The notes below the pieces were generated by a model. It was not told the origin of the DNA. It worked only from the letters and a program-made list of their open reading frames with translations, and made no database searches. A DNA stretch of 64,000 nucleotides from contig JADJIH010000011.1 in assembly GCA_016707115.1 (NCBI GenBank), positions 27,298-91,297 on the forward strand. The letters are read 5' to 3'. Source of the DNA: Ignavibacteriales bacterium (GTDB lineage: Bacteria; Bacteroidota; Ignavibacteria; Ignavibacteriales; Ignavibacteriaceae). Position numbers and translations under genes: made by a program. Shown here in pieces: positions 1 through 9,245 of the stretch. How positions within the stretch are numbered: the stretch's first letter is position 1; every line of letters begins with the position of its first letter.

Positions 1-384
1 TTTGCTGTTGATCAATCATTTGCAGGAACTGATGCAAGCTTTGAAGAAACAGGATACACTTTTGGGTTTCAGTTTATCCACCTAATCGGAGAATCAACTC
101 TAAGTTATCTAGTAAGGATTGGTGGAACTTATAATCACATTGAAATCGAAAACAATGATGGTGATATCATAATCGATTCGGGGCATGGATTGGGCTGGCA
201 GGCAGAGGCAGGTCTGGTGATTCCTTTGAGTGAAAGATTTTCATTATTACCCTCTGTAAGATATCGTTCACTCAATCGGGATATCAAGATTGAAAATGTT
301 AGTACTTCTGTTGATTTGAATTATCTATCAGTTGGGGTTGGTTTGTCCTGGTCTTTTTTTAAGAATGCAGCCATGTCATTCTGA
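1..384 (+). CDS. C-terminal part of an outer-membrane beta-barrel protein
   Basis: The frame is open from the first base, so the N-terminus lies outside the window. The 127 visible residues alternate hydrophobic and polar positions with aromatic residues, as in amphipathic beta-strands (YTFGFQFIHLIG, SYLVRIGGTYNHIEI, LNYLSVGVGLSWSFF). This resembles the last strands of a small OmpA/OmpW-like barrel. The usual terminal aromatic strand is followed by a short tail, KNAAMSF. The last codons and the stop codon lie inside an intergenic-type inverted repeat starting at 374, so the natural C-terminus may have been altered by that element. The family is not identified more precisely. Confidence 0.6.
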   Translation, partial: FAVDQSFAGTDASFEETGYTFGFQFIHLIGESTLSYLVRIGGTYNHIEIENNDGDIIIDSGHGLGWQAEAGLVIPLSERFSLLPSVRYRSLNRDIKIENVSTSVDLNYLSVGVGLSWSFFKNAAMSF

Positions 385-454
385 ACGGAACGAAGTGGAG
401 TGAAGAATCTCAAGGAATAAATTCAGGAGATTCTTCGCTTTGCTCAGAATGACA
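374..454. repeat. Intergenic inverted repeat (REP-like)
   Basis: The left arm TGTCATTCTGA pairs with the right arm TCAGAATGACA, and an inner GAAGAATCTC pairs with GAGATTCTTC. This is the familiar intergenic palindrome type of Bacteroidota/Chlorobi-group genomes. It overlaps the stop codon of the preceding gene and could act as a bidirectional RNA hairpin. Confidence 0.65.
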
Positions 455-500
455 TTAAAAAACATAAGCATCTTAAAATCTTTTTAACGAATTTTGAAGT

Positions 501-1547
501 GTGAAAATGAAACTAAATAAAAATACCACAATTGCAATATTACTACTTGCGTTCTTAGTTCAGTTGGTAATTGTTTCTTATAACTACTTTACCGGACATA
601 TTCAGATTGATAACGTTGCAAACTTTATAACAAGAATTGTAATTGGAACATCTTTTAGTTTTGTGTTTGCACTCTTACTTGTTTTTCTTGATCTTCAAAT
701 TATTAACAAACTTGATAAACTTTTTCCCCTTCCACAAAAGCTGATTGCAAGAATTCCGGCAGAGCTTTTTCTTTCCGTTCTTGCTGGATCAATTATCGGT
801 TCACTCGTTACATTCATTGCCGGAACACTTATGCCGTACGTTGATGGGCTACTTAAGAATATTATCAACAATTCACTTATCACTTCTGTTATTAACATTA
901 TAATGATAAGTGTCATTGAAGCTATCCTCTGGTTTAAGCGTGGCCAGGAATCTCTGATCAAATCAGAAAAACTTGAAAAGGAAAACTCGCAAATAAGATA
1001 TGAAACTTTAAAGAACCAGCTTAATCCACATTTTTTATTTAACAGTCTAAATGTCCTTTCATCACTGATAAAAAAAGATTCAGATAAAGCACAAAATTTT
1101 GTGGATGAGTTTTCTTCCGTTTACCGTTATACGCTTGATGTGATTGACAAGCCGGTTATCGATTTGCGGGAAGAATTGGATTTTGCAAAATCATTTTTAT
1201 TCCTTCAGAAAATAAGATTTGAAAATGCTGTTGATATGGAAATAAATGTTGATGCATCTATATTGGAGTACTTAGTTCCTCCGCTTGCGGTGCAGACACT
1301 ATTAGAAAATGCATTTAAGCACAATAAGGCTTCAGTGGACAGTCCTTTAAGAATAATAATTTATAACGAAGAGAATATTTTGGTAGTCAGTAATAATCTT
1401 CAACGAAAGATTAAGGGGGCAGATTCAAAAGGAATCGGATTAAATAATCTTAGAAAGAGATATGAATTGCTGGGAGATAAGCTTCCTCAATTTTCAGTTA
1501 CTGAAAAAGAATACATTGCAAAAATTCCATTGATAAAACCGGAGTAA
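501..1547 (+). CDS. LytS/YehU-type membrane sensor histidine kinase
   Basis: The 348-residue protein has hydrophobic membrane segments in the N-terminal ~145 residues (for example IAILLLAFLVQLVIVSYNYF and a stretch near 50-65). A His_kinase domain (PF06580) follows with the phospho-acceptor motif LNPHFLFNSLNVLSSLI near residue 175. The ATP-binding part holds the N-box-like LLENAFKHN and the G-box SKGIGLNNLRKRYELL. The start is GTG 501 or ATG 507. The next gene encodes a LytTR response regulator, the usual partner of this kinase family, so the pair probably forms one signalling unit acting from the inner membrane. The signal sensed is unknown. Confidence 0.9.
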   Translation: MKMKLNKNTTIAILLLAFLVQLVIVSYNYFTGHIQIDNVANFITRIVIGTSFSFVFALLLVFLDLQIINKLDKLFPLPQKLIARIPAELFLSVLAGSIIGSLVTFIAGTLMPYVDGLLKNIINNSLITSVINIIMISVIEAILWFKRGQESLIKSEKLEKENSQIRYETLKNQLNPHFLFNSLNVLSSLIKKDSDKAQNFVDEFSSVYRYTLDVIDKPVIDLREELDFAKSFLFLQKIRFENAVDMEINVDASILEYLVPPLAVQTLLENAFKHNKASVDSPLRIIIYNEENILVVSNNLQRKIKGADSKGIGLNNLRKRYELLGDKLPQFSVTEKEYIAKIPLIKPE

Positions 1548-1550
1548 AGT

Positions 1551-1640
1551 AGTCATTGCGAATCCCGATTGTATTGGCATGAAGCAATCTGTAGAATTAA
1601 TTCAGATTGCTTCGTCTGGCAGAACCATCCTCGCAAAGAC
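1551..1640. repeat. Intergenic inverted repeat between kinase and regulator
   Basis: GAAGCAATCT at 1581-1590 is perfectly inverted as AGATTGCTTC at 1604-1613, inside flanks of the type GTCATTGCGA and CTCGCAAAGAC. It occupies almost the whole kinase-regulator spacer, so the two genes may be co-transcribed through a stable hairpin. Confidence 0.65.
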
Positions 1641-1657
1641 AGATAGAAAACAAATAT

Positions 1658-2414
1658 ATGAAAACAATAGTTATAGAAGACGAAAAACTTGCTGCCGAAA
1701 GATTAGAAGAGCTAATCCACGAAATTGATCCATCAATTGAAATTTCTGCTAAGCTTACTTCTGTTGAACAATCAATAAAGTATCTAAAACAGAATAAGCC
1801 GGATTTAATATTTCTGGATATTCAACTTGAAGATGGGTTAAGTTTTTCAATCTTTGATAAGGTTGATATTGATATTCCGATAATCTTTACAACGGCTTAT
1901 GATCAATATGCAATAAAAGCATTCAAGCTAAACAGTGTTGATTATCTTCTGAAACCGATAAAGAAAGATGAACTGCGCGAAAGTCTGAATAAATACAAGG
2001 ATATAAAATCTTCATACTTAATGGATTTTGAAGATATCATACGAAGCATTCAGAGCAAGGAAATCAGCTACAAGAAAAGATTTCTAATCCAATACGGACA
2101 AAAAATTAAAAAAAATTGAGATTGGTGAAGTTGCTTATTTCTATGCAATGGAGAAAAATGTATTTCTAACCACATCATCCGGCAACACTTTTCCTATTGA
2201 TTTTACTCTCGATAAACTTCAGGAAGTTATTGATCCGGAAAAGTTCTTTCGCATTAACAGAAAAATGATTGTGGGGTTTGATTCAATAAAAAATATGATT
2301 CCTTTTTCACGTTCAAGAATAAAAATAGAATTACTTCCAACTGAACCCAAAGATGTTGAAGCACTTGTAAGTGTTGAAAGATCATCTGCATTTAAGGAAT
2401 GGATGGACAAATAA
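1658..2414 (+). CDS. LytR/AlgR-type response regulator (frameshifted)
   Basis: A receiver domain (TIVIEDEKLAAERL; phospho-Asp in LIFLDIQLEDG; Lys in DYLLKPIKKDEL) is followed by a LytTR DNA-binding domain (IGEVAYFYAMEKNVFL, FRINRKMIVG). The receiver frame stops at 2119 and the LytTR part continues in another frame. Removing one A from the A8 run at about 2108-2115 joins them as QKIKKIEIGEVAY, so this is one ~251-residue gene with a probable homopolymer error. I start it at ATG 1658 because upstream codons fall in the inverted repeat. It probably receives phosphate from the adjacent LytS-type kinase. Confidence 0.85.
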
Positions 2415-2435
2415 AATAAAATTCTAATAAGAAAA

Positions 2436-3529
2436 ATGAAGAAAGCTATGTTATACATTTTAGGAATTATTGGTTTATTGGTTGTCGGTCTGATTATTAC
2501 GCTATTCTTTATGAGTCCTGGAAATCCAAAGCAGTTTTTAGATAAAAATGGAAATAAAATTAAGAACAGCATTTCAGAAAAAGTATTCCTTGATATAAAT
2601 GGATCTAAGCAAGGAATGTTTATAAAAAGTAAAAACCTGGACAACCCTGTTATTTTATACTTACATGGAGGAATGCCGGTTTATTTTTAACAGAAAAATA
2701 TCCAACGCATCTTGAAGATAATTTTACAATTGTTTGGTGGGAACAAAGAAATTGTGGAATATCATACAGTTCCGGTTCTTCACAGAATAGAGCTACAATA
2801 GAACCGCTTGTTGATGATACCATAATACTAACAAAGTATTTATTAGGGCGATTTAATAAGCAGAAAATTTATCTAGTGGGGCATTCGGGCGGGACATTTC
2901 TTGGTGTTTATGTAATTGATAAGATGCCGGAATTATACGAAGTATATATTGGAATGGCTCAAATGTCAGATCAGTTTTTATCTGAAAAACTTGCCTACGA
3001 TTATATCTTAAACAAGTATAGAGAAATGAATAACAAAAAAATGGTTGAGCACTTTGAGAAATATAGTTTGGATGATCAAAACAAAATACCAATAGAATAT
3101 TTGAAGATGAGAGATGATGCGATGCACGAGTTCGGTATCGGAACAATGAGAAAAATGAAGAATGTAGCAACTGATCTCTTTCTGCCATCATTATACTTTA
3201 GCGAATACACACTATCGGATAAATATCATTTATGGGCTGGTAAGTCTAAATTCGGTATCAGTCAAAACTGGGAGAAAATGATACTCACAAACCTTATTGA
3301 AAATAAAAATGATTTTAAAGTACCAATTTATTTTTTTCATGGACTATATGATTATACCTGTTCATACGAATTAGCAAAAAAATATTTTGATGAAATTAAA
3401 GCGCCAATAAAAGGTTTTTATACATTTGATCAATCCGCTCATAGCCCTTTATTTGAAGAGCCTGAAAAAGTGAATAGAATCTTAATCACTGATATTAAGA
3501 ATTTAAGAACGGATTTAGCTGATCGATAA
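2436..3529 (+). CDS. Membrane-anchored alpha/beta hydrolase (frameshifted)
   Basis: An N-terminal transmembrane anchor (LYILGIIGLLVVGLIITLFF) is followed by an alpha/beta-hydrolase fold. It has an oxyanion-hole HGG at the first frame's end, WWEQRNCGISY typical of proline-iminopeptidase-like hydrolases, the nucleophile elbow LVGHSGGTFLG near residue 150, an acid candidate in FFHGLYDYTC, and a catalytic His in DQSAHSPLFEEP. The frame breaks near 2685; adding one T to the T run gives MPVYFLTEKYPTH and a continuous protein of about 364 residues. The substrate is unknown. It stands 20 bp after the LytTR regulator. Confidence 0.8.
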
Positions 3530-3584
3530 GAGAATTAAAATTTTGGAAAGGTCAGAATCATTCACCACGTAGATTGATAAATAA

Positions 3585-3612
3585 AAAGCCCGTAAATTTC
3601 TTTGCAGGCTTT
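3585..3612 (-). terminator. Probable Rho-independent terminator for the minus-strand gene
   Basis: AAAGCC and GGCTTT form a short stem with a 16-base loop. On the minus strand the stem is followed by a T-rich tract. It lies just downstream of the minus-strand lipoprotein gene, between converging genes. Confidence 0.45.
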
Positions 3613-3656
3613 AGTGGAGGAGAGATGATCGTTTACAAATTATTTTCGGTTTATCT

Positions 3657-4651
3657 TTATCGTACCATCAATATTCTTATCAAAGTGTTTTTGTATAGTT
3701 CCAAATATTTTTTGTGGTGTTCTTGTTTAACAGCTTTGTCATTTACTTTAGTTATAGCAGAATTCATCTCAAGATCATATTCCTCGCTGTTTGTAATTAG
3801 ATAACCGTCTTCAACGAGTTCAGATTTAAGTTCATCCAAAAATGAATTAAGTTTTTCATTTCACCTTTCATATCGTGTATTTCAATTTTAAGACCTTTCA
3901 TATTTTTTTTGAGTTCTTTCATACTTTCATTCAACTCACTCATATCAAACTCAGCGCTATCAAACTTAAAATCAAAATGTTTAAATGATTCCTTAAAATT
4001 TTTCATTCCATCTTTAAATTGATCCATATCCATATAAACATCTATATCAACATCTGGTGGATTAGGAGGAATTGGTAAGTCTTTTAATTTTTCTTCAAGC
4101 TCTTTCATGTTTTCGTTAAACTCTTCGGAATCAAAATAAAGTTCAATCTTTTTATCCTTTAAACTCTTTAAGCTTTCTTCAAGTTTATCCATATTTTTTT
4201 CAAACTCATCTTCATCAAACTCAAACTTAAAATGCATGAACTTATCACTATCAAAATCATACTTAAACTTTTTCATATCCTTATCAAACTTGTCCATATC
4301 AAAATGAAACTTGTGAACATTACCATCAAACTCTTTAAAGTCCGATTTTAATCCATTTAATTTTTCATAAATTATTTCTTTGTGCTGAGCTATTTCATTA
4401 TCGGGAACACGGGTTCCATCTTTGTATAATACGGATATTTCATCATCTTCAAAATCCACTCGCCAATCTGATCCTTTATCCTTAAATGAAAAAGATTGAT
4501 CCCCACTAAAACTTGTTTGATTTGAATTATTGTTTTGCTCAATTCCGGAAGAGCAGCCCGATAATGATATCAAGGCCGTAAACACTATCAGGGCAAATAA
4601 TATCCCAAACAAATTTGCTCTAAACTCTGTGCTTGTAAAATCAATTTTCAT
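3657..4651 (-). CDS. Acidic repetitive lipoprotein of unknown function (frameshifted)
   Basis: The N-terminal hydrophobic segment ends in a lipobox-like LISLSGCSS around residue 33, suggesting a lipoprotein, although the N-terminal extension before it is long. The body consists of repeated phenylalanine/aspartate/lysine-rich amphipathic stretches (FDMDKFDKDMKKF, FEFDEDEFEKNMDKL, FDSEEFNENMKEL) predicted to be helical or coiled-coil. The first frame ends at 3797. Adding one A near 3855 rejoins the C-terminus as MKKLNSFLDELKSELVEDG, extending the gene to 3657. The residual C-terminus holds ITNSEEYDLEMNSAITKVND. I do not recognise a named family. Confidence 0.6.
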
Positions 4652-4783
4652 AATTAACCTCTTCGTTTTTGTTCTTTCTAATTATTAAGACCGAGTTGAA
4701 CCTAAAAATGTTTCGTAGTTTATTTGTTTAATTAAGAAAGGGAGAAATGATTGATGAAAGGGCGAATAAAGATTTAAGTGATT

Positions 4784-5212
4784 CTATTTTAGAAAACCGT
4801 ATTTTTTAATATGCCTGTAAGCGAGATATCCAACAGCTCCAACCTGAACCATTCCGAGTGCATATCTTACAGGATCAAATTTGGAATTTTCTAAATATTG
4901 TTTTTCAAGCGGAGATAAAAAATGCGGAGAAAAATTCTTACCCGAATTTTCTGTATTTGAAAGAGCAAGTGAAGTTCTCAACCAAACTGTCTGCGGATCA
5001 CCATCAATCTGAACATCCATTTTCATATTATTAAACTCACGATGTAGTTCAAATTCATCAAACTTAATTTGTATTTCAGTTAATGGGTCAATATCTAACT
5101 TTACTTTTAAAGAATCGTCTGCAGAAATTGTTTGGGTGTTGTCGGTATGTTGAGCAAAAGAAATGAAAGTACAGATAAAAAGAAGAAACAATATTTTTTT
5201 AATACTTTTCAC
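4784..5212 (-). CDS. Hypothetical exported protein
   Basis: From a GTG start the protein begins MKSIKKILFLLFICTFISFAQ, a clear signal peptide. A longer TTG start (5248) is possible but would put charged residues before it. The mature ~120 residues contain an Asp/Glu-rich beta-like region (DPLTEIQIKFDEFEL) and a hydrophobic patch near the C-terminus (YALGMVQVGAVGYLAYRHI). It follows the membrane protein gene within a few bases, so it is probably in the same operon. No family recognised. Confidence 0.6.
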   Translation of the reverse strand: MKSIKKILFLLFICTFISFAQHTDNTQTISADDSLKVKLDIDPLTEIQIKFDEFELHREFNNMKMDVQIDGDPQTVWLRTSLALSNTENSGKNFSPHFLSPLEKQYLENSKFDPVRYALGMVQVGAVGYLAYRHIKKYGFLK

Positions 5213-5251
5213 ACATTCAAAATAGCGATTAGTGAAAATATTTTCCAACCA

Positions 5252-5953
5252 TTAATCGGAAACATTTGCGGTTTGCTTTTTTAACTTTTTAAAATCTATT
5301 GAATGTGTAAAAAGATCAATAACTGTTTTAAGACCAATAAACAAAACTATAATTGCCAGATTTGTGTTTGTAGAAAAAATCGATCCTGCCGCGCCTATAA
5401 AACCACCAAATATAATTGTTAAGTGCATTGGGATTATTCTGGCATATGGGGCAAACATTATTAATCCAATATTGGGCAGTTCTTCGGCTTGTTCTTTCCG
5501 CGAATTAATGAACTCAATTAAATAGCTGATAAAAAACATTCCCGCCGAAATTAAAAAATATTTTGTTCCACTGCTGCTTCCATTAGAATGGGAAAATTCT
5601 GAAAAAGCTCCAAGAAAAACAGCATAGATTAAATGAAAGAAGCCATAGTGAAAAAGAAAAAATACGGCACTTGAAATTGCAGTTGCTCTTGTGGGAAGCA
5701 TTTGTTTTTTCCCTTGCTTAAAGCCTTCGGTTGAAAAGTCTTTTAATGTAATCATCTTAATAAAATTAAATATTCCTATGATTACACTTTGAGACCAGTA
5801 AATCCATAAGACTTCATTCGCAGAAATACCATCCACAATTGCAAAAAATATTACCAGCAAGTTGGAAAAAATTAATGATAGTGTTGATGTTTTTGAAAAA
5901 TCAACCTGACTCCAAAGCTCGGATAATTTTATTCTGGGCTTATCGCTTTTCAT
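5252..5953 (-). CDS. DUF6498-like integral membrane protein
   Basis: 233 residues with about six hydrophobic segments. The N-terminal part (FSNLLVIFFAIVDGISANEV then LWIYWSQSVIIGIFNFIKM) matches my recollection of the DUF6498 pattern, in which a membrane helix is followed by YWxE/QxxIIGxFN. The function of the family is unknown. It sits five bases after the haem-binding protein gene, so it is probably co-transcribed. Confidence 0.6.
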   Translation of the reverse strand: MKSDKPRIKLSELWSQVDFSKTSTLSLIFSNLLVIFFAIVDGISANEVLWIYWSQSVIIGIFNFIKMITLKDFSTEGFKQGKKQMLPTRATAISSAVFFLFHYGFFHLIYAVFLGAFSEFSHSNGSSSGTKYFLISAGMFFISYLIEFINSRKEQAEELPNIGLIMFAPYARIIPMHLTIIFGGFIGAAGSIFSTNTNLAIIVLFIGLKTVIDLFTHSIDFKKLKKQTANVSD

Positions 5954-5958
5954 CTAAT

Positions 5959-6369
5959 CTATTTATTGGTTGCCCAGTTTCTTAAAAGATTTTTTTCTTC
6001 GGGTGTAAGCTTTGATTCACCGTGAGATACACGATACATCCAAGGCGGCATTTGTTCTTCACGCACTTCTTCCCAGATTTCCTCTTTAATCTGTTCGGTT
6101 TTGCTAGTGTAGTTTCCCCACTCAGAAAAATTTAAATTCTTTCGTCCCTCTTCAACATCCTTAGCAGTAAGTAAAGACATAGGAGCAATTTTTGTGTACC
6201 ACGCCCAATTTGTTTCGTTGGAGTGGCAATCATAACAAGCTTTTCGTAAAATATCTTTAATATCAGATGGTGCATCTATGTCTGATACAACTGGCGGATT
6301 GGTTCTTTCAACAGGAATAAATTGAATTCCGATAAAAACTACAACCAGAAATGCTATGAATTTTTTCAT
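5959..6369 (-). CDS. Haem-binding domain protein (cytochrome-like, CxxCH)
   Basis: A signal/anchor segment (KFIAFLVVVFIGIQFIPV) precedes a Haem_bd domain (PF14376): PxDIKDILRKACYDCHSNET contains the CxxCH haem attachment site, followed by WAWYTKIAPMS and the conserved EEVREEQMPPWMYR. The 136-residue length fits the family, which has one c-type haem exposed to the periplasm. The electron partner is unknown. It is the first gene of a compact minus-strand set with the membrane protein downstream. Confidence 0.85.
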   Translation of the reverse strand: MKKFIAFLVVVFIGIQFIPVERTNPPVVSDIDAPSDIKDILRKACYDCHSNETNWAWYTKIAPMSLLTAKDVEEGRKNLNFSEWGNYTSKTEQIKEEIWEEVREEQMPPWMYRVSHGESKLTPEEKNLLRNWATNK

Positions 6370-6401
6370 TTGTGTCCTCTTTACTTTTTAAAGATTATTT
6401 T

Positions 6402-6554
6402 CTACTTCTTTTTTTTATCCTTAGTAAATTTCTTTTCCCCTTCTCTCTTTCCATACTTTTCACGATAAGCATTTGCAATTTTACAATCTTTACAAAAACT
6501 TCCGCAACACTCTTTCCATTCCTTCTCAGTAAAATCTTTTCTTAATTTACTCAT
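6402..6554 (-). CDS. 50-residue Cys-rich small protein
   Basis: This ORF begins MSKLRKDFTEKEWKECC and continues GSFCKDCKIANAY, then a Lys-rich tail. Four cysteines within ten residues (CC-x3-C-x2-C) suggest a small metal-binding or redox site. It lies 8 bp after transketolase and ends before the haem-binding gene. The high charge and regular codon use support a real gene, but I know no function. Confidence 0.55.
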   Translation of the reverse strand: MSKLRKDFTEKEWKECCGSFCKDCKIANAYREKYGKREGEKKFTKDKKKK

Positions 6555-6561
6555 AATTTTT

Positions 6562-8579
6562 TTACAGAGTTTTACTCAAAACTCTTTTTGCAGTTACAAC
6601 AACATTTTCAACAGTAAACCCATATTTCTCATATAAAATATTATCAGGAGCAGAAGCGCCAAATGTTTCTATGCTAATTGCTTCGCCAAAATCGCCAATA
6701 TATTTTTGCCAGCCCATACCAATACCCATTTCAACTGAAACCCTTGTTTTAATTTCTGCCGGCAGGATTTGATTTTTGTATTCATCAGATTGTTGTTCAA
6801 ATATTTCCCAACTTGGAAAACTTATAACTCTAACATTTTTTCCTTCTGCGTCAAGTTGTTCAGCTGCTTTTAACGATAGGGAAACCTCTGAGCCAGTGGC
6901 AATTAAAAGTAAATCTGGTTTTGCAACTGAGTTTTTTACTATGTAAGCTCCATATTGCAATCCCTTTGCAGAACCATACTTATTCTGATCGAGAATTGGA
7001 AGCTTTTGTCTTGTTAGGATTAGTGCAACTGGTCCGCCTTTATGATTGATTGCATATTTCCATGCTTCAACTGTCTCATTAGCATCTGCCGGACGAATTA
7101 CAACTAAATTCGGGATAGCACGAAGCGACGCTATTTGCTCTATCGGCTGATGTGTGGGTCCATCTTCTCCAAGTCCGATACTATCATGTGTAAAAACATA
7201 AATGACCTTCTGTTTCATCAAAGCAGCTAAACGAATTGCTGGACGCATATAATCAGAAAAGATTAAGAAGGTTGCACCAAATGGAACTAAGCCACCATAG
7301 ATTGCCATTCCATTTAAAACAGAGCCCATTGCGTGTTCACGAATTCCAAAATGTATATTCTTCCCTTTTCTATCTTCAGCAGAAAATGAAGTAGAAGATT
7401 TGATATGTGTCATGTTGGATTCATTGAGATCAGCAGAACCACCAATGAGTGTTGGAATATCTATTGCCGCAGCATTTAAAACTTTACCAGATGCTACGCG
7501 TGTTGCAATTTTTTCAGAATAATCTTCAAACTTTGGTAGATGATTTAACCATTCTTTATCAAACTCATAATTCATTACTGATTCAAATAAAGCAAAATCT
7601 TTTGGATATTTTATTTTGTATTCATCAACTTTTTCATTCCATATATCTTCGGCTTCCTGCCCGCATTCTGCAATTCCTTTAAAGTGAGAGTAAACCTCAT
7701 CTGGGACATAAAATGTTTTGTCTTCAGGCATTCCAAGATTTCGTTTTGTTAGTTTTACTTCCTCTTCACCAAGCGGTGCACCGTGGGAGGAAGATTTATC
7801 CTGTTTATTCGGGCTTCCATATCCAATATGTGTTTTAGTTATTATAAGTGTTGGTTTATCACAACTTGATCTGCAAAGTTTAATTGCTCTATCAACCTGA
7901 TCAGAATCGTTTACGTCCAAAATTGTTAAGACCAGCCATCCGTAAGATTCGAATCTTTTTTGCACATCATCAGAATAACTTATATCCGTTTTACCGTCAA
8001 TTGTTATTTTATTATCATCGTAAAAGAAGACAAGTTTGCCAAGCTTCAAATGTCCTGCAAGAGAAGCTGCTTCGTGCGAAACACCTTCCATCAAATCACC
8101 GTCACTGCAAATTCCAAAAATCACATGATCAATAATTTTAAATCATCTTTATTAAAAAGTGCCGCCAAGTAATCACGTGCAATTGCCATTCCAATGGCTG
8201 TAGCAAATCCTTGCCCAAGCGGACCTGTTGTAGTTTCAACTCCAGCTGTATGACCAAGTTCTGGATGGCCGGGTGTAATGCTGTTCCATTGTCGGAAGTT
8301 TTTAAGATCATCCAGAGAAACTTTGTATCCGCTTAAGTGAAGTATTGAGTAAAGAAGCATACTTCCGTGTCCTGCAGATAAAACAAATCTGTCTCTGTTT
8401 AACCAGTTAGGATTTGCAGGATTATGCTTCATTGTTTTGTAATAAAGTGCATAAGCAATTGGCGCCATTCCAAGCGGCATTCCGGGATGTCCGGAGTTTG
8501 CTTTTTGCACGGCATCAATTGCGAGTGTTCTTATAGTATTTATAGAAAGTTTTTCAATATCAATTCTAGAATCGGGCAT
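6562..8579 (-). CDS. tkt: Transketolase (one frameshift)
   Basis: Transketolase moves two-carbon units between sugar phosphates in the pentose phosphate and Calvin-type pathways. The N-terminal part has AVQKANSGHPGMPLGMA and RDRFVLSAGHGSMLLYS. The thiamine-diphosphate region has GICSDGDLMEGVSHEA. The pyrimidine-binding part has HFGIREHAMGSVLNGMA and FTHDSIGLGEDGPTHQPIEQ. The reading frame breaks near 8124-8145; adding one A gives DDLKIIDHVIFGICSDG and a 672-residue full-length enzyme. All key motifs are intact, so the break is most likely a sequencing indel. It starts divergently from the TonB-C lipoprotein gene. Confidence 0.93.
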
Positions 8580-8739
8580 AGATTTTCCGCTTTATTAAAA
8601 ATTAGATTTGTTAAGATAAAAAAAATTTTGTTCTGCTAAGTCATCATTTTACTAAGGATTAAAATTTGATTTGCAATAGTCTAAACATCATCCAATTTTT
8701 GAGTAAAGATTATAAATCCATTATTACTTTGGCGGTCAA

Positions 8740-9210
8740 ATGAACTTTGCTATGAAAGTGTTTTTCGTTCCCTTCTCATTATTGGTATTAATAATTGGTT
8801 GTGGTGGTTCTAAGGAAGAGATACAAACCATCACTGTTGGTGGTTCCTGTCATCCAAAAATCGATAGGAAACTAGGAGAACCAATTATTGTTGTTTCCCT
8901 AGAAAGCTTGACTGAGGATACTGATTTTTATGAGCTTGCCCAAATTGTTGGAGGCTTAAAATCATTACAGTCAGCAATTATTTATCCAGAAAATGCTAAC
9001 ATAGCTGGCTATGAAGGAAAAGTTTATATAGATGCGAATATAGACAGCATTGGAAAAATTACAGATTTACGATTAAGAAAAGGGATTGGTGCTGGTTGCG
9101 AGGAATCCGCTATGGATGGTATTAAAAAACAAAGTTTTCTGCCTTCTAAAAGAAAAGGAACACCAATAAATGATTCACTACGGGTCGTTATAATCTTTAA
9201 ACTTCAGTAA
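8740..9210 (+). CDS. Lipoprotein with TonB C-terminal-like domain
   Basis: A signal peptide ends in the lipobox LLVLIIGCGGS. The C-terminal ~80 residues match the TonB_C fold (PF03544): YPENANIAGYEGKVYIDANI, then DSIGKITDLRLRKGIG, CEESAMDGIKKQSFLPSKRK and SLRVVIIFKL. There is no proline-rich spanner and no transmembrane anchor, so it is not a classical energy transducer. Such stand-alone lipoproteins are common in this phylum and of unclear role. Two Met codons (8740, 8752) could start it. Confidence 0.75.
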   Translation: MNFAMKVFFVPFSLLVLIIGCGGSKEEIQTITVGGSCHPKIDRKLGEPIIVVSLESLTEDTDFYELAQIVGGLKSLQSAIIYPENANIAGYEGKVYIDANIDSIGKITDLRLRKGIGAGCEESAMDGIKKQSFLPSKRKGTPINDSLRVVIIFKLQ

Positions 9211-9245
9211 AGGAAAAACAATTACATTATTATTAGGAAAAAACA

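Noticed and set aside
2108..2115. Programmed ribosomal frameshift in the LytTR regulator
   Set aside because: Many unrelated genes in the window break at A/T runs in the same way; no slippery-site plus structure arrangement is conserved.
6562..8579. A natural split transketolase (two-subunit type)
   Set aside because: The break lies inside the thiamine-binding core between FNKDDLK and GICSDGD, not at the domain border used by split enzymes, and one base repairs it.
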